Assembly: GCA_950022655.1 (NCBI GenBank)
Contig: OX465584.1
Location: 51,752,723 to 51,816,722, forward strand
Length of the DNA: 64,000 nt
Origin: Alentia gelatinosa
Taxonomy: Eukaryota > Annelida > Polychaeta > Phyllodocida > Polynoidae
Reading direction: 5' to 3'
Made by a program: the position numbers and the translations under genes. How positions within the stretch are numbered: position 1 is the first letter of the stretch; each line of letters opens with the position of its first letter. Below the pieces are notes generated by a model that saw only the letters and a program-made list of their open reading frames with translations, ran no database searches and was not told the DNA's origin. Positions 41,480-52,465 of the stretch are shown here, in pieces.

Positions 41480-43795
41480 TTTGGTTTTTTTGTGAGAGAG
41501 AAATTGTACCCCCCCAACCAATGAAGTAAATGCTGAGCAGTCATTAAGTCGAAATGGTCTGTAATGGGGTTGATGATTATGCACAAGGAAGATCCCCAAA
41601 TGCCACCACCTGCCAACTTTGGTACAGTGCCCATTTTGTGGGCAGTTCAAACTCATAAATATGATTTATCATATACATGGAGGAGGAAGATGCAGAGTAT
41701 CACAATGAAGAGATTGTTAATTTTGGTAGTTATTCATCAGAGCAGACTAGAGCAGCCTACATTCATGCTTGATCAAAGGTTCAGCACAATATATGGTTGG
41801 TTGGTCTAAAATGACAATTACTACAGTAAAGTATGGTAAAGTATCAATATCATTTCATTGATCTAGGAAATCAGGAGTTTTGTCCCATGTAATATCTCCC
41901 TCTAAATCAATGTTGTATTAGAGTAGCTTTGTCAAAGGTGTAATATATGTATATATGTCATACTATTTTGTTTCTTTTTTTTATTCATAGAAGACATAGT
42001 ACAGGTTTGTAGATGGATGATCAGCTTGAGCGACTGCTGGTATGTGGCAGCATTCGCTCCGCCGGCTGGCAGCTTGTGAGTTCCAGTCACTATCCAGTCA
42101 CTATCAAAGCATGGCACACACTGGTTGTTGTCAGTCACATGGTGTTTCAAACTGTCCATGGTTGGTGCAGATTGAGACAAAGTGTGGCAGGAACTGATAT
42201 AAGCCAATGGATTGTTTTGGTTTATGTGTGTCTGGTGTCCCTGTGGTTGGGGGCCACGGACCCATTTCAATAGGCTGGCAGACGTCCGTTGGTTGGTCCT
42301 GCAACACAATAGCGGCAGGTAGTGTTTCAGTAATTTAGTGACTACCCATTCCGCGATACAGGGTCACAGACGGGCGCCAACAGTGGCATGTACCATTTCA
42401 TAATACACATGTCCGGTCACTGTTGCTGCCACTGTTGTGTCCGACTTAGCGAGAGGGTGTACCCTCTCACTTCTGTGGTTACAGCCATGGAACTTTACTT
42501 CCCATAAGAATTAAACTATGAAACTTTGTCCCCAAATAGGGACACATATAACTTATGAACACGCCAAATATGAAGGAGATCGGCCCATCCAATCCAACCA
42601 TATTTGCGTTTGAATTGCTTCATAGCAAACACTGCTCTGGTGGCCAGTGTAGGACTATTCAAGCGCGGTTGCTAATTTATGCGGCGACCTTCACCTTGAC
42701 TGCACTTGTTCCCGGTACCACATACACCATCCATTGTCAGGGCCAGGGAGCAATGTCACCACGCCGCCAACACTGGTAGCAGTGAACTGACACACCACCG
42801 CAACAGTGACATGCCTTATGAAACAAGACTTAACTTTTTTCGCTATTCCTGCCACTGTTCGTACCACTATTCATGTCACTAACTTGTTTGTGACGTCCAG
42901 CTATTGAAACAGGCATTTGGTTTGTTATGGTTTGTTATGTAGTGGACGGAGTGAGTCAGTTGAGAGTAACTAATGGTGCCTTCTGTGTTACAAATTTGTA
43001 ACAATTGTGTGTGTACAGTGGTTGTCCAGAAGTTTAGCACTATCTGAACCATACCAGCAGTTTCAATTGTGTACAATATCATTAGGCTATTATTGTCTGA
43101 TCGCGTGAACATTTTCTTCTGAGTGGAGGTTATGTTCATTGTTTATGCTTTGTTTAGAGTAGTTTAACGGAACAAGTGTTGGGGCCGCCACATTTCAGTC
43201 GCCTCAGTGATGAAGGGGTATGGTACCTGTGAGTTCCTATATCAGTCTCCGCTTACCCGGTGGAGTGTGGAAGATTGTTATTGGTTTGCAAAATCTTTTT
43301 GACGTGGCATTGTGTTACCCTATAGAAGACTGGGCGTTCTTCCAGGTACTGTCAAAAGGAAAAAAATATATAACAATTGCAAGTGCAAGACAAGATATAG
43401 TGCAAACATAGGGTACTTGGAAGTTTGGGTACCTTAGTATTATAGGCTGGCATAGTTATCTACAGGTCATATGACACTGTAGCACTTTAATACCTCAATA
43501 AATTTGATAAGTTCCAGCTCATATTGTCCAACAAATTTTTATATCCATTGCCATCTACTAGAAAACTCCCATATATAAATACGAGTAGATACGCATTACA
43601 CAGAAAAGGAAAAAGCAATACAGAACAAAGTCAAGTCTCCACAATTGTTTAGTTTTTAATGTTGTATAATAACAGTTGTTCCAGAAACACAATCCATCAT
43701 GCTAATTATTATAATCTTTAATATATAATAAACCAGCGAGTTTTGCGACCTTCTATTAACAGAAAATGTTAATATACCGGTATCAGTATAAGGTC
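41480..43795. other. Gene-poor spacer, no gene recognised
   Basis: No supported coding region. Frames at 41932-42309 (-), 42013-42273 (+) and 42555-42779 (+) lack conserved motifs. The GC content rises modestly around 42030-42780. Confidence 0.4.
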
Positions 43796-43799
43796 ATTT

Positions 43800-44111
43800 G
43801 ACTCATGTTGGTCATCTAGGGATTTGTGCATCAATATTAGCAGTCAACAGAAGTAGTTTCATCTGGTTTGTAAAGCTAGACTTCAGAATTACATCTTCTA
43901 TGGCGGCTGATAACAAATTCCATAGTTTAATGCCTCTACATAATGGGCTGCTACGATATTTCTCAGAAGTTCTTTTTACCGTTTTTTGACTCAATCTAGT
44001 AATTGCTCTTCTTGTGTCAACAACATTTTCACTTTTTGATTTCCAATTATATATCTTTGTTATTTGCCCACTTATCAGATCAGACTTATGACAATGCCTG
44101 ACCAAATACAA
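43800..44111 (-). pseudogene. C-terminal fragment of a CR1/L2-like ORF2, minus strand
   Basis: The minus strand reads RRAITRLSQKTVKRTSEKYR, SSPLCRGIKLWNLLSAAIED and SSFTNQMK. The SEKYRSSPL..GI.LWN.L...I......F blocks are the usual end of CR1/L2-group RT proteins. It lies back-to-back with the plus-strand element starting at about 44120, indicating independent insertions. Confidence 0.65.
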
Positions 44112-44119
44112 ATCACTTG

Positions 44120-44403
44120 ATGCTGCCCAGGATGCTACCTCAAATTCAGAGAACTACTTGGATGAACTCACAGCGAAGCAAGACATTGTCACTGAAGCCG
44201 TTATGTCCTTTAATAAGGAGATTATCACAATAAATGCAAGACATACCAGATGTTTTCCCTGGTTAGCCAACCATATTCACAAATGGCGCAAAGGGAAGCT
44301 AAGGCACAACCCTGAGCTACTGCTTGATGGTATACACCCTTGTACCAAATTGTTGGACCATTGGGCAACAACATTCCAACTACGACCTCTTCTTGGTAAA
44401 TGA
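44120..44403 (+). pseudogene. ORF1 C-terminus with SGNH-esterase block V (DGIHP)
   Basis: Reads DELTAKQDIVTEAVMSFNKE, PWLANHIHKWRKGKLRHNPE, LLLDGIHPCTKLLDHWATTF to a stop at 44401-44403. It is homologous to the esterase-like block at 36591-36936 (AVLELN / PWLASHSHRWRRGK / DGISP). Asp-Gly-Ile-His is the expected block V Asp/His pair of SGNH hydrolases. Blocks I and III are absent, so the copy is 5'-truncated. Confidence 0.6.
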
Positions 44404-44884
44404 ATCACATTGAGATCACTAATTAGTGATACAAACTGTCAGTATTAAGCCATGATAAGTGTGAATTTAATTATCTGTTACTTATGGACACCTCCCAGGG
44501 CTGTTTCTTTTCTTCCCTCCCCTTTTAAGCCTGGCCAATGACTGTCAGTTATGCACTGTTACTTATGGAACATAACTATATTGTTATCACCAGAGCTCTT
44601 CTATATATTGTGTATTATTATAATTAGCTATCTGTAAACCTCCAACCCCCCTAAACAACACAACCCAGAAAATGATGAGTATCAAGCCTGCAGTGGACCG
44701 GTAGGACCTGTTGTCTTATTACTAGTGGCAAGAATGGTCGAAACGACCGATATTTTCGTCACACTGTTTAATGTTTTTATTTGTTCAAAGTTGCAGCAGT
44801 TAGCTGCCATTTGGTTGTCTGACCTCTATTTGATTTATAACTACTAAAAGGATGCACTGAAAATGCCAACTTTAGAAGGTATAT

Positions 44885-45655
44885 GTGGGGAAGCCTCGAA
44901 TATGCAGGGAACAACTAAACACCGAAATGACATATTTATATGATGGATCAGATGTGGCGAGATCAAGGGGCCTCAAAATTGTTCATGTAAACTTGAGAAG
45001 TCTTAAATCCCGTTATGAATCTCTGACTGTTGAAGCTCAAACTAAGAGTTGGGATATATTCACTGCTTCTGAAACGTGGCACAATGACCAAGATTCCACT
45101 GCAACATACCTCTTAGATAACTATAACAAATATTGAGTTGACAGGTCATGGAAAGAGAATGAAGCAGATAATAAACCTAAGTTAGGAGAGGGTCTCTGTA
45201 TGTTTGTCAAAAAAGAAATACCTCATGACGCTCAAAAATTTGCAAATCTAAATCAAAGTAATAGACATATAGAAATGCAAATTGTCTTAATAGATAGACT
45301 ACATTCAAAACCATTTGTTATCATTAATATATATTGCCCGAATCATGGTAACTATATATAATTTACTGATACTATTGCTGAGACTATTTAAAAAAATCAA
45401 GAACTTGATATCAATGACCACGTTATTTTAGGTGACTTCAATATTAATATGGCAGAACCAAATCTTCCCGATGCTAACTATCTTAAAACACAGCTTGAAC
45501 AACTAGGCTATGCACAACTCATTACTGACACAACTAGATATTCAGATCAAAGAACCACCATAGACTTGATTTTTACATCAATTACTGATATTTTCTACTC
45601 TGGTGTCTTAGTAGACAGACTTGGTGATCTCCAAATGATCTTCATGTAAAGAAAT
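44885..45655 (+). pseudogene. CR1-like APE endonuclease, broken
   Basis: Reads GLKIVHVNLRSLKSRYESL, FTASETWHNDQD, EGLCMFVKKEIPH, INIYCPNHG, HVILGDFNINMAEPN, LITDTTRYSDQRTTIDLIFT. These are the NLRS, SETW, Y.P, GDFN and ID.IF boxes of APE endonucleases, with stops at about 45134, 45358 and 45388 and a degraded SDH box. It follows the ORF1 fragment by about 480 bp, the expected ORF1-ORF2 order. Confidence 0.75.
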
Positions 45656-46677
45656 TAATTAGACCTAAAACCACTTAAAAAACAGATAGCATGCCGATCA
45701 TACAAGAGATATTCCAAAGAACATTTTAAATTAGCATTACTAAATTATAACTGGGACATATTCCATTGATCAGAAGATAGTGAAGTTAAATGGGCTGAAA
45801 TTAAGCTAGCAATCACAAACTACTTGGACACGGACTGTAAAAAGCGCACCTTTACTATAAGAAAAATGAAGGAGCCATGGATTACACCTGAATTGATTGA
45901 AAAAATACGAGACAAAAATCAGTTGCTTATTAAAGCTAAACGTACTATAACACCAAAAGATTGGGAAATAGCGAAGAGGGCAAGAAACAAGGTAACAAAG
46001 CTGGTACGAGCCGCTAGGCAAATATATACCATGTTAGAACTTGACAAAAACAAAAATGACAGCAAAAAATTCTGGCAAACAATAAACACAATATTACCAG
46101 GTACCCAGTCTAGTCCTGATAGTGATTTGATCAAATTGAAAGATGAGAACTTAGCTATCCTCGACAGTATCCAAGTTCCCAACTTCATAAATAAGTATTT
46201 TTCTAATATAGGTGACTCACTTTCAGAGACCATGACCATTCCATGGAAAGCTTACGACTACCAGAATGAAAACAGCTTAATTGAAATGATTGTTACCTCT
46301 AATAATGTATTAGAAAACGTGAAAGAATCACTGCTGATCTCACTTTTGCCTATTGTTAACAAATTGATGGAGAAACTTGTATATAAGAAAATAATTACCA
46401 TTATTGACGATAAACAGTTGTATTTGACTACATCTAACAAGGTCTGTCACTGTGCGAAGGAGGTTTTTTCTGCATATATTATTTGTGATTCATGGTTTAT
46501 CAACTGTACGTTTATGAGATTGATGACAACCATACATAAAACCAAACATTGAAATCATCTAAGCTTACCCTGTTAGGCAGGACCATGAAAAGCAGCCTCT
46601 AATTGGGCTGAGGTCCAAGCCTCTTTATTGTATGGAAACCAAAGAAGTTACTTTTGTAAAAAAAAAAAAAAAAAAAG
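45656..46677 (+). pseudogene. CR1-like ORF2 linker, RT deleted, 3' UTR and poly(A)
   Basis: A 242-codon frame (45824-46552) reads PWITPELIEKIRDKNQLLIK, RNKVTKLVRAARQIYTMLEL, DSKKFWQTINTILPG, VPNFINKYFSNIGDSL, then jumps at ENVKES directly to LLISLLPIVNKLMEKLVYKK, an RT block. The RT palm including GVPQG and YADD is therefore missing by internal deletion. An A-run of about 20 at 46657-46677 is the tail. The linker is closely related to 49235-49483, so both copies belong to one family. Confidence 0.75.
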
Positions 46678-46679
46678 GT

Positions 46680-47084
46680 CTGCTATATCGTCCATGAACT
46701 TGCGCCTGTTCTGCCCTTGCCACCATGTTGGCGCTCCGTGTCACTTTTGAGTTAACATTTTTTTCTGTTTGATCACTGTCTTGGGGTTTTCATCAGAAAG
46801 CCTCTTTACTTTTATGTTCTTCTTATTTTAGCGATACATTCGTTGTACGCTGCCTGCTGCAGTACATGCTATGCACTATTTGCATCAACCTCTCATGGTT
46901 TACTGCCGCCCGTCCCCCAAAAAATCATTGATAATTGTCTATGTCTTTGATAGGCATCACAATGCACCTCCTGACAAAATATCCATATCGTATCAGTAGG
47001 TCAGCTGAAATTGTGGTCGTTGATAACATTTCTATGATTACCTATAATGCAGACTAGCATTCTATGATATGGTTGGGTGTTTAA
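46680..47084. other. Intergenic, nothing recognised
   Basis: No supported gene. It lies between the retrotransposon tail and the SINE fragment upstream of the transporter exon. Confidence 0.4.
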
Positions 47085-47099
47085 GATGACAATATTTAG

Positions 47100-47265
47100 A
47101 TTAACCGATTCTACATTTATATTTGTCTATGAAAGGCCAATCCTTCTCATACCTTATCTAAGTGGTGTTGGAACTAAAAGAACTCTCACTTTGGGGAATA
47201 TGTAGGGGTGAAATTACTTCCTGACTTCATCTTATAGATTCGATCACCACCTAACCAAAGTCTAA
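47100..47265 (+). mobile_element. SINE body fragment (same family as 19660-19917)
   Basis: AAAGGCCAATCCTTCTCATAC, TCTCACTTTGGGGAATATG and TAGGGGTGAAATTACTTCCTG match the body of the minus-strand SINE at 19660-19917 in order. No tRNA-like head is present. It sits about 100-260 bp upstream of the acceptor of the transporter coding exon, so probably in its intron. Confidence 0.6.
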
Positions 47266-47364
47266 TAGAACATACTGGCTTAGACTACCCAAAAACCAAG
47301 CCAAAGAAGACAGTTAATGAAATGAAATTGTGATTCAATCACTAACAGTTTTCTTCCATTTCAG

Positions 47365-48390
47365 AGAAATTACATTAAAATGAAGTTGAGAAAGGATGCC
47401 CTCCTCAGCTATGGCTGTCTAGCTATCGACATTGTCTTCTGGGTCAGTTCAAGTACTGCTGTGCAACTTCTTCAGAGGGAAGTCCCTGACTTCCAATTGG
47501 CCCTCTTCCGCTACCTTGGTGGAATGATTGTGTCTCCAATTCCTCTACTATTCTTCTACAGCAAGGAAAACCTTACAATACCAAAGGAACTATATCACTT
47601 TATATTGCTGTTCTCTATATGTAGCCTGTCTGGTAATATTCTCTTCTTTTATGCAACCGCCATACTTCCATTGAGTCATGTGGCAGGACTATCAATGGGG
47701 TTTGAAGCTATGATAATCTGCATAATATCAAAAGTAGTTATAAAGGAGGAGCAGAGTAGCATAACTATTCTTTCCGTTTTAGGATCTACTCTTGGAATAG
47801 TGTGTTTGGTACAGCCTTGGCTTAACTTTACACATGGATTCGAACTATGTGTAGGATCAATGAATGCATCGGATAACTTTGGAAATGTTTCTGTTGGTCA
47901 CACCATTGAAACCTTTTTCTATAATCCTTGGCTTGTACCAATTGGTTATTTCTCACTATCATTAGTTGGATTAATTGATGGTCTATATAAATTATTTGCT
48001 GGTGTTTACATGAAAAATGTGAACCCTGCTCTGTTGATGTTTCTGACATCTGCTTTCTGTGTACCATCCAGCCTGGTGCTTTCTATATATCTAGAACAAC
48101 CTGTGTGGATAACTGATCCATATTCTATCATGTTGGTATCAATACATGCAGTTGGCACTCCAGTAGCTATTCTGGCAGAGATAATGGCTTGTCAGTTGAT
48201 TAATCCTACACAAGTCTCTGTAATTGAAAGTCTTATAACTGTTGGGAATTTATTGCCTCAGTACACCATACTAAGTGCAAATTTGTATGGGAGAAAGAAT
48301 GCCTTAGAAGTTGTAGGCTGCTTCATCCTGACTCTGTCAGTGAGTTTGAATGCATTACTATCCACAGGTAATGAAAAACGTTTAGAATAA
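47365..48390 (+). CDS. EamA/DMT-superfamily transporter, SLC35G-like (336 aa)
   Basis: The exon opens after a good 3' splice site (branch-like CACTAAC, then TTTTCTTCCATTTCAG ending 47364). ATG at 47380 leaves 15 nt of 5' UTR, so the whole protein is encoded in this exon. Ten hydrophobic helices are visible (about residues 8-31, 40-60, 71-96, 97-120, 126-147, 182-211, 218-239, 250-271, 278-298, 309-328) in two five-helix halves, as in EamA proteins. The loop at about 148-180 has two N-x-S/T-type sites and is probably lumenal or extracellular. Typical family features are the Arg in helix 2 (LALFRYLGG), LSHVAGLSMGFEAM in helix 4, and PTQVSVIESLITV in helix 9. Length fits SLC35G proteins; the substrate is unknown. 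AATAAA overlaps the stop codon (48386-48391). It is intact with no lesions. Confidence 0.88.
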   Translation, partial: RNYIKMKLRKDALLSYGCLAIDIVFWVSSSTAVQLLQREVPDFQLALFRYLGGMIVSPIPLLFFYSKENLTIPKELYHFILLFSICSLSGNILFFYATAILPLSHVAGLSMGFEAMIICIISKVVIKEEQSSITILSVLGSTLGIVCLVQPWLNFTHGFELCVGSMNASDNFGNVSVGHTIETFFYNPWLVPIGYFSLSLVGLIDGLYKLFAGVYMKNVNPALLMFLTSAFCVPSSLVLSIYLEQPVWITDPYSIMLVSIHAVGTPVAILAEIMACQLINPTQVSVIESLITVGNLLPQYTILSANLYGRKNALEVVGCFILTLSVSLNALLSTGNEKRLE

Positions 48391-48391
48391 A
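48386..48391 (+). terminator. Poly(A) signal overlapping the transporter stop codon
   Basis: The hexamer AATAAA contains the TAA stop (48388-48390). If used, the 3' UTR would be very short. Other AATAAA-like sites occur several hundred bp on (near 48906), so usage is uncertain. Confidence 0.4.
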
Positions 48392-49230
48392 AAGGAAATT
48401 TGCATTTTAGGTGCAAATATTGTAGTACTTTATGAAATGGAAGAAATATTTGCATAATATCAACAGTAACTGCATAACATATAAGGACATATTTTATAAC
48501 CTTATCTGTTTGATATTCTTACACATTATCTAACCATGTTATCACCATTATCTAACCATCAATATTTTCATAATACATTCATGATTCTTACTGGGATATT
48601 TGGTGAGTCCCCTCAGAATGAGTGTGCCTAATTTTGTGGACAAATATATTTCTTAACTCTATCACACTGGATGGCCCAAGCAGAGGTATGGGCATTGGCC
48701 TTGGCACTAGAGTTGATGAATACCACTTGTGGTCACTAGAGACCAATTGTGAAAATCAAATCTTTTCACAATGTGACACGACGAGTGATTTTTCATTTTA
48801 CCTGGAGATGTTATAATTGTACCTACATTCTGTAGGTTGATGCCTGATGCCTTGAGGCATCACCCGGCCAGCCTTGGTTGATTAGGCGTCACACATCACA
48901 AACAGGTTAATAAACAGGTTTAGCAAATAGGTTTATAACCATTACCACTAACATCATTTTTAGCAATATTGTCATGTTTGTTGTTGATACAATCTAACGA
49001 TATAGATGAATGACACTACATTGTTCACCAACTTACTTGACCAATGCAAGGCCATGGTTGAAAACCAAATGTACATTTGAACTCATGACCAATAAAGGAA
49101 TTTATGAAAAAGTGTTGGTTGTGTTGATTATGTAATTACACCTTGTTAAAAATCCCGAAATGGCAAATACACCACACCTACTTTCGCTGGCAGACCCATA
49201 TTTGGTTTCATAACATTGGTGCCATCCTAC
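48392..49230. other. 3' flank of transporter; palindromic motif at 48846
   Basis: AT-rich, no gene. GATGCCTTGAGGCATC at 48846-48861 is one member of the palindromic family arrayed at 35440-35521. Confidence 0.5.
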
Positions 49231-49234
49231 TTGG

Positions 49235-49895
49235 ATGTTAATTGGAAATATAGGTCTTTCAATGTTTGTAACTCTAAAGAACCCTGGATCACAGATAACA
49301 GAAACTATAAAAGATAAGGATAGACTATTAGCAAGAGCTAAGAGAAAGGGCCTGAAAGAAGACTGGGTTAAAGCAAAGAAGGCACAGAATGAATCAACCA
49401 AATTTGTAAGATTAGCTAGACAGGCTTTCACAATGGCTGAATTAGAAAGACATAAAGGTGATAGTAAAAATTCTGGTTCTTGATAAAAAATATTTTGCCG
49501 GGAGCTAAAGATCACTTTGATGGTGATGCAGTGAAGATTAAAGATGAAATTTTTCCCCAACTGCGGAATTAACCATCCATCGGAACGGAAAAAATTATAT
49601 GAGAAGATTAAAGATGACTCTGGCCAATTAGTGGATAAGGTTGACATACCAGACTATATAAATGATAACTTCTCAGGCATAGGATCTAAACTGGCATTGG
49701 AAATGAATATGCCCTGGAGGCTCTATGAGGCTAACCAATTATCAGTTCTTGATAATCTTTTTACTACACCTGACAAAATTGTATCCGCTCTCAAGAAGGT
49801 TAGCCCAAATAAGCAATCTATGCTAACTGACATCACATCTAAGGTTTTTGTAGACTCAGTAAGAGCAATACCAAAAATATACCCTGAATTGTATA
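49235..49895 (+). pseudogene. CR1-like ORF2 linker and pre-RT region (5' piece of interrupted element)
   Basis: Reads KDKDRLLARAKRKGLKEDWV, KKAQNESTKFVRLARQAFTM, AELERHKGDSKNSGS (49235-49483), then VDIPDYINDNFSGIGSKLAL, NMPWRLYEANQLSVLDNL, KKVSPNKQSMLTDITSKVF and IPKIYPELY (49544-49895). It is strongly similar to 45824-46320. The RT resumes after the DNA insertion that ends at 51225. A frameshift separates the two parts. Confidence 0.75.
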
Positions 49896-51225
49896 TGGGT
49901 CGGATTTTTGAAACCTGCTAAATTCAGCTTTGAACCTGGGATAAAACACGCAAAAGAAAATTTCCGAATAATACTTCTTTTTATATTTCATGTTACTCAC
50001 CTACTAAGTACGTTCCAGAAAAATATTATTCCAACAAAATCAGATCAATGGTTTAGATTTGAGAGCCTTTTAAATTTGTGTATAATACTGCATGTTGTCC
50101 AACCCCCTAAATATCTGAAATTTCAAGAAATGTTATAAATGCTTATAACTTAAGAATGACTAATATTATATGGTGACACACATTATATTTTATCCAAAAT
50201 ACCTTTTTCATATATTAGATTTAAAAGAAAAGCTCTAAACAATATTTGGGGTGTTGGGCAACACAGGGGTGTCGGACAACACGAGGGGTGTCGGACAACA
50301 CGTTCATAGAATTACTCAGAACAATGAGAAAAATTATATTTGAGGCTATAATACTTTATATTTTTAATGAAATGATAATAAGCTATATTTCACAAAGCAA
50401 ACCACTCAATTACTGATAAAAAACAACCCCAAAATCATAACTTGTAAAACAGCGTGTTGTCCGACACCCCGGGGTGTTGGACAACACGTGTTCAGTTTTT
50501 GAACAATAAAAAGTATATTTTTTTATTTAAAAAAAAACCAACCTGGGTATTCATGAGTGGTAGGGGTACTTAACATAACCGATGATATTTGTTATTCTAT
50601 TATGATTATTTTTTCTTTTACACATCTTTTAGAGGTGTGTTGTCCAACAACCTATGTTTTTGGAAAAATATTATCATGGGATCATAATGTTCTGATATCA
50701 GGATGGATAATCTGATTGTGTTGAAACTTTCAGGTATCACAGTCAGGATTCTCGTCAACATTGTACAATAAAGAAAAATTAATTTCTCACTATATATCTC
50801 TATGTATTTTCCTCTGAAAGTCGGGGTCTTGAACAACATACTCTATGGGTCTCTATGTTGGAAAATTTGAAGGTCCTGGATAGTTTTTACCATTTTAATA
50901 TTTTTTCAATCTTTTACCAATTTTCAAAATTATATTGTCTACACTTCTCATGACATATATGCTTTAAACATGTTAATAAATACAATTTGCTCGAAATTGT
51001 GTATCCCAGATTTTGAACAAAGCAAAAATCAATAGAAAATCACAGTTTTTGTTGATTTTCGGAAGGAAAATTTCTCAGAGCTCTACAAAACCCTATGTTG
51101 GAAAGAAAGATTATCAAAAGATACACCAAATAATTTCATTTTTACATTCATGAGATACGTTTATACAACATGAACCTTGAATAAGCTTATTTTGGCAATT
51201 TAGCAGGTTTTAAAAATCCCACCCA
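49896..51225. mobile_element. TIR DNA element inserted in CR1-like RT, TA flanks
   Basis: The left end TGGGTCGGATTTTTGAAACC plus TGCTAAATT (49896-49924) is inverted at 51195-51225 (AATTTAGCAGG ... AAAATCCCACCCA). Both ends are flanked by TA, consistent with a TA target duplication. The RT coding track ends at PELY before it and restarts (CIFETATIPEI, then VATVVPIPKGGDPY) after it. The interior contains GTGTTGTCCGACACC-type repeats in both orientations, including a 36-bp near-perfect palindrome at about 50452-50487. 50590-51140 is shared with 1780-2320. No transposase frame, so non-autonomous. Confidence 0.75.
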
Positions 51226-51778
51226 TAACTGTATCTTTGAAACGGCTACCATTCCAGAGATTTGAAAGGTGGCGACTGTTGTACCCATTCCTAAGGGAGG
51301 AGATCCTTACCAAACAAATAATTTGAGGCCTATATCGCTTTTGCCAATCACACATAAACTTATGGAGAGGATTGTCTATAAACATCTCATGGCCTACATT
51401 GATCAAAATAATATTCGTATTGATAGACAATTTTGATTTAGAAGGTCTATGTCTACTATTGATGCTACCGACAATGTCCTCACAAATAAAGATGTCGGTA
51501 GGTCTACATTAGCTGATTTGTGGATCTGCGAAATGCTTTTGACATGGTCAACCATTCCTACTTTCTGACAAAATTATCTAACTATGGCATCACTTTTTCA
51601 TGCTATCACTGGTTTAAAAATTATCTGAGCTTCCGAAAGCAAAAGGTCAAGGTCAATAATCAGTTGTCATCTGGTGACAATAATCAGTTGTCACCAGAAC
51701 TATGAAACATTGTGCAAAGCTAGGTTCAATCCTGGGACCGTTGTTGTTCCTATCATATGTTAATGACTTACTTGGTAA
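51226..51778 (+). pseudogene. CR1-like RT, fingers/palm (middle piece)
   Basis: Reads VATVVPIPKGGDPYQTNNLR, PISLLPITHKLMERIVYKHL, MAYIDQNNIRIDRQF, then DLRNAFDMVNHSYFLTKLSN, CYHWFKNYLSFRKQKVKVNN and GSILGPLLFLSYVNDLLGN, with frameshifts and stops. The GVPQG box is damaged. It ends at LLGN where the pogo-like MITE enters at 51781. Confidence 0.8.
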
Positions 51779-51780
51779 TA

Positions 51781-52273
51781 CAGTAAAACCCCCCATAAGC
51801 GGACACCCTCCGTTTGGGGCCAAACTCTCCGCTTACGTGGGGTGTCCGCTTACCTGGTGTTTTCAAGTTTCTCCCGAAGCGATATTGAAGTGTTATATAC
51901 CGATATCTAGGGGAGACAGAGGGGATGGTAAATCTGAAATCGATTTTGAAATATATTAATTGGATCTGAAGTTATTCAACTTTGAATTATAAATGTATTT
52001 TCTATGAACATACTAAGACACACTCATAAATAAACACAGATTAATCAATTTTTGGTAGGGTGCTCGACGGAAGTGTCTGCTTACACGGGGTTTTAGGCCT
52101 TTTGGTACCGAAATAACTGTCCGCTTACGCGGGGTGTCCGCTTATGCAAGGTGGCCGCTTACGCAGGGTTAAATTAAACATCTAATAGAGGGGAAAATTT
52201 TTGTTCCGAGAAAAGTGTCTGCTTACACGGGGTGTCCGCTTACGCGGGGTGTCCATTAGGCGGGGTTCTACTG
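51781..52273. mobile_element. pogo/Tigger-like MITE (493 bp), TA target duplication
   Basis: The left end CAGTAAAACCCCCCATAAGC and right end GGCGGGGTTCTACTG are inverted repeats beginning CAGTARAACCCC, and both sides have TA (51779-51780 and 52274-52275). This terminus with TA duplication is typical of pogo/Tigger-type Tc1/mariner elements. Sub-terminal repeats of CGCTTACGCGGGGTGTC occur in both arms. No transposase frame, so it was mobilised in trans. It separates RT block LLGN from the catalytic FVDD at 52290-52301. Confidence 0.85.
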
Positions 52274-52275
52274 TA

Positions 52276-52465
52276 GTAGTATTATCCTTTTTGTGGATGA
52301 CACGGTTATCTCTAGGCATGGTAATAATGAACGGCTGCTATAAAACGAATCCCAAGAGGACTTCGATACTATGGTCACATGGTGTTAACAAAATAAGTTA
52401 ATTATTGATATTGTGAAAACCAAACATATTTGTTTTTCTGCAAAGAAAAGGACCAGGCAAAATGA
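52276..52465 (+). pseudogene. CR1-like RT catalytic box and thumb (last piece)
   Basis: Reads ILFVDDTVISRHGNNERLL, then QEDFDTMVTWC and NKLIIDIVKTKHICFSAKKR. FVDD (52290-52301) is a variant of the YADD catalytic motif, followed by the usual ...L..W...NKL..N..KTK...F block. Stops are present and the C-terminus is absent. Confidence 0.75.
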
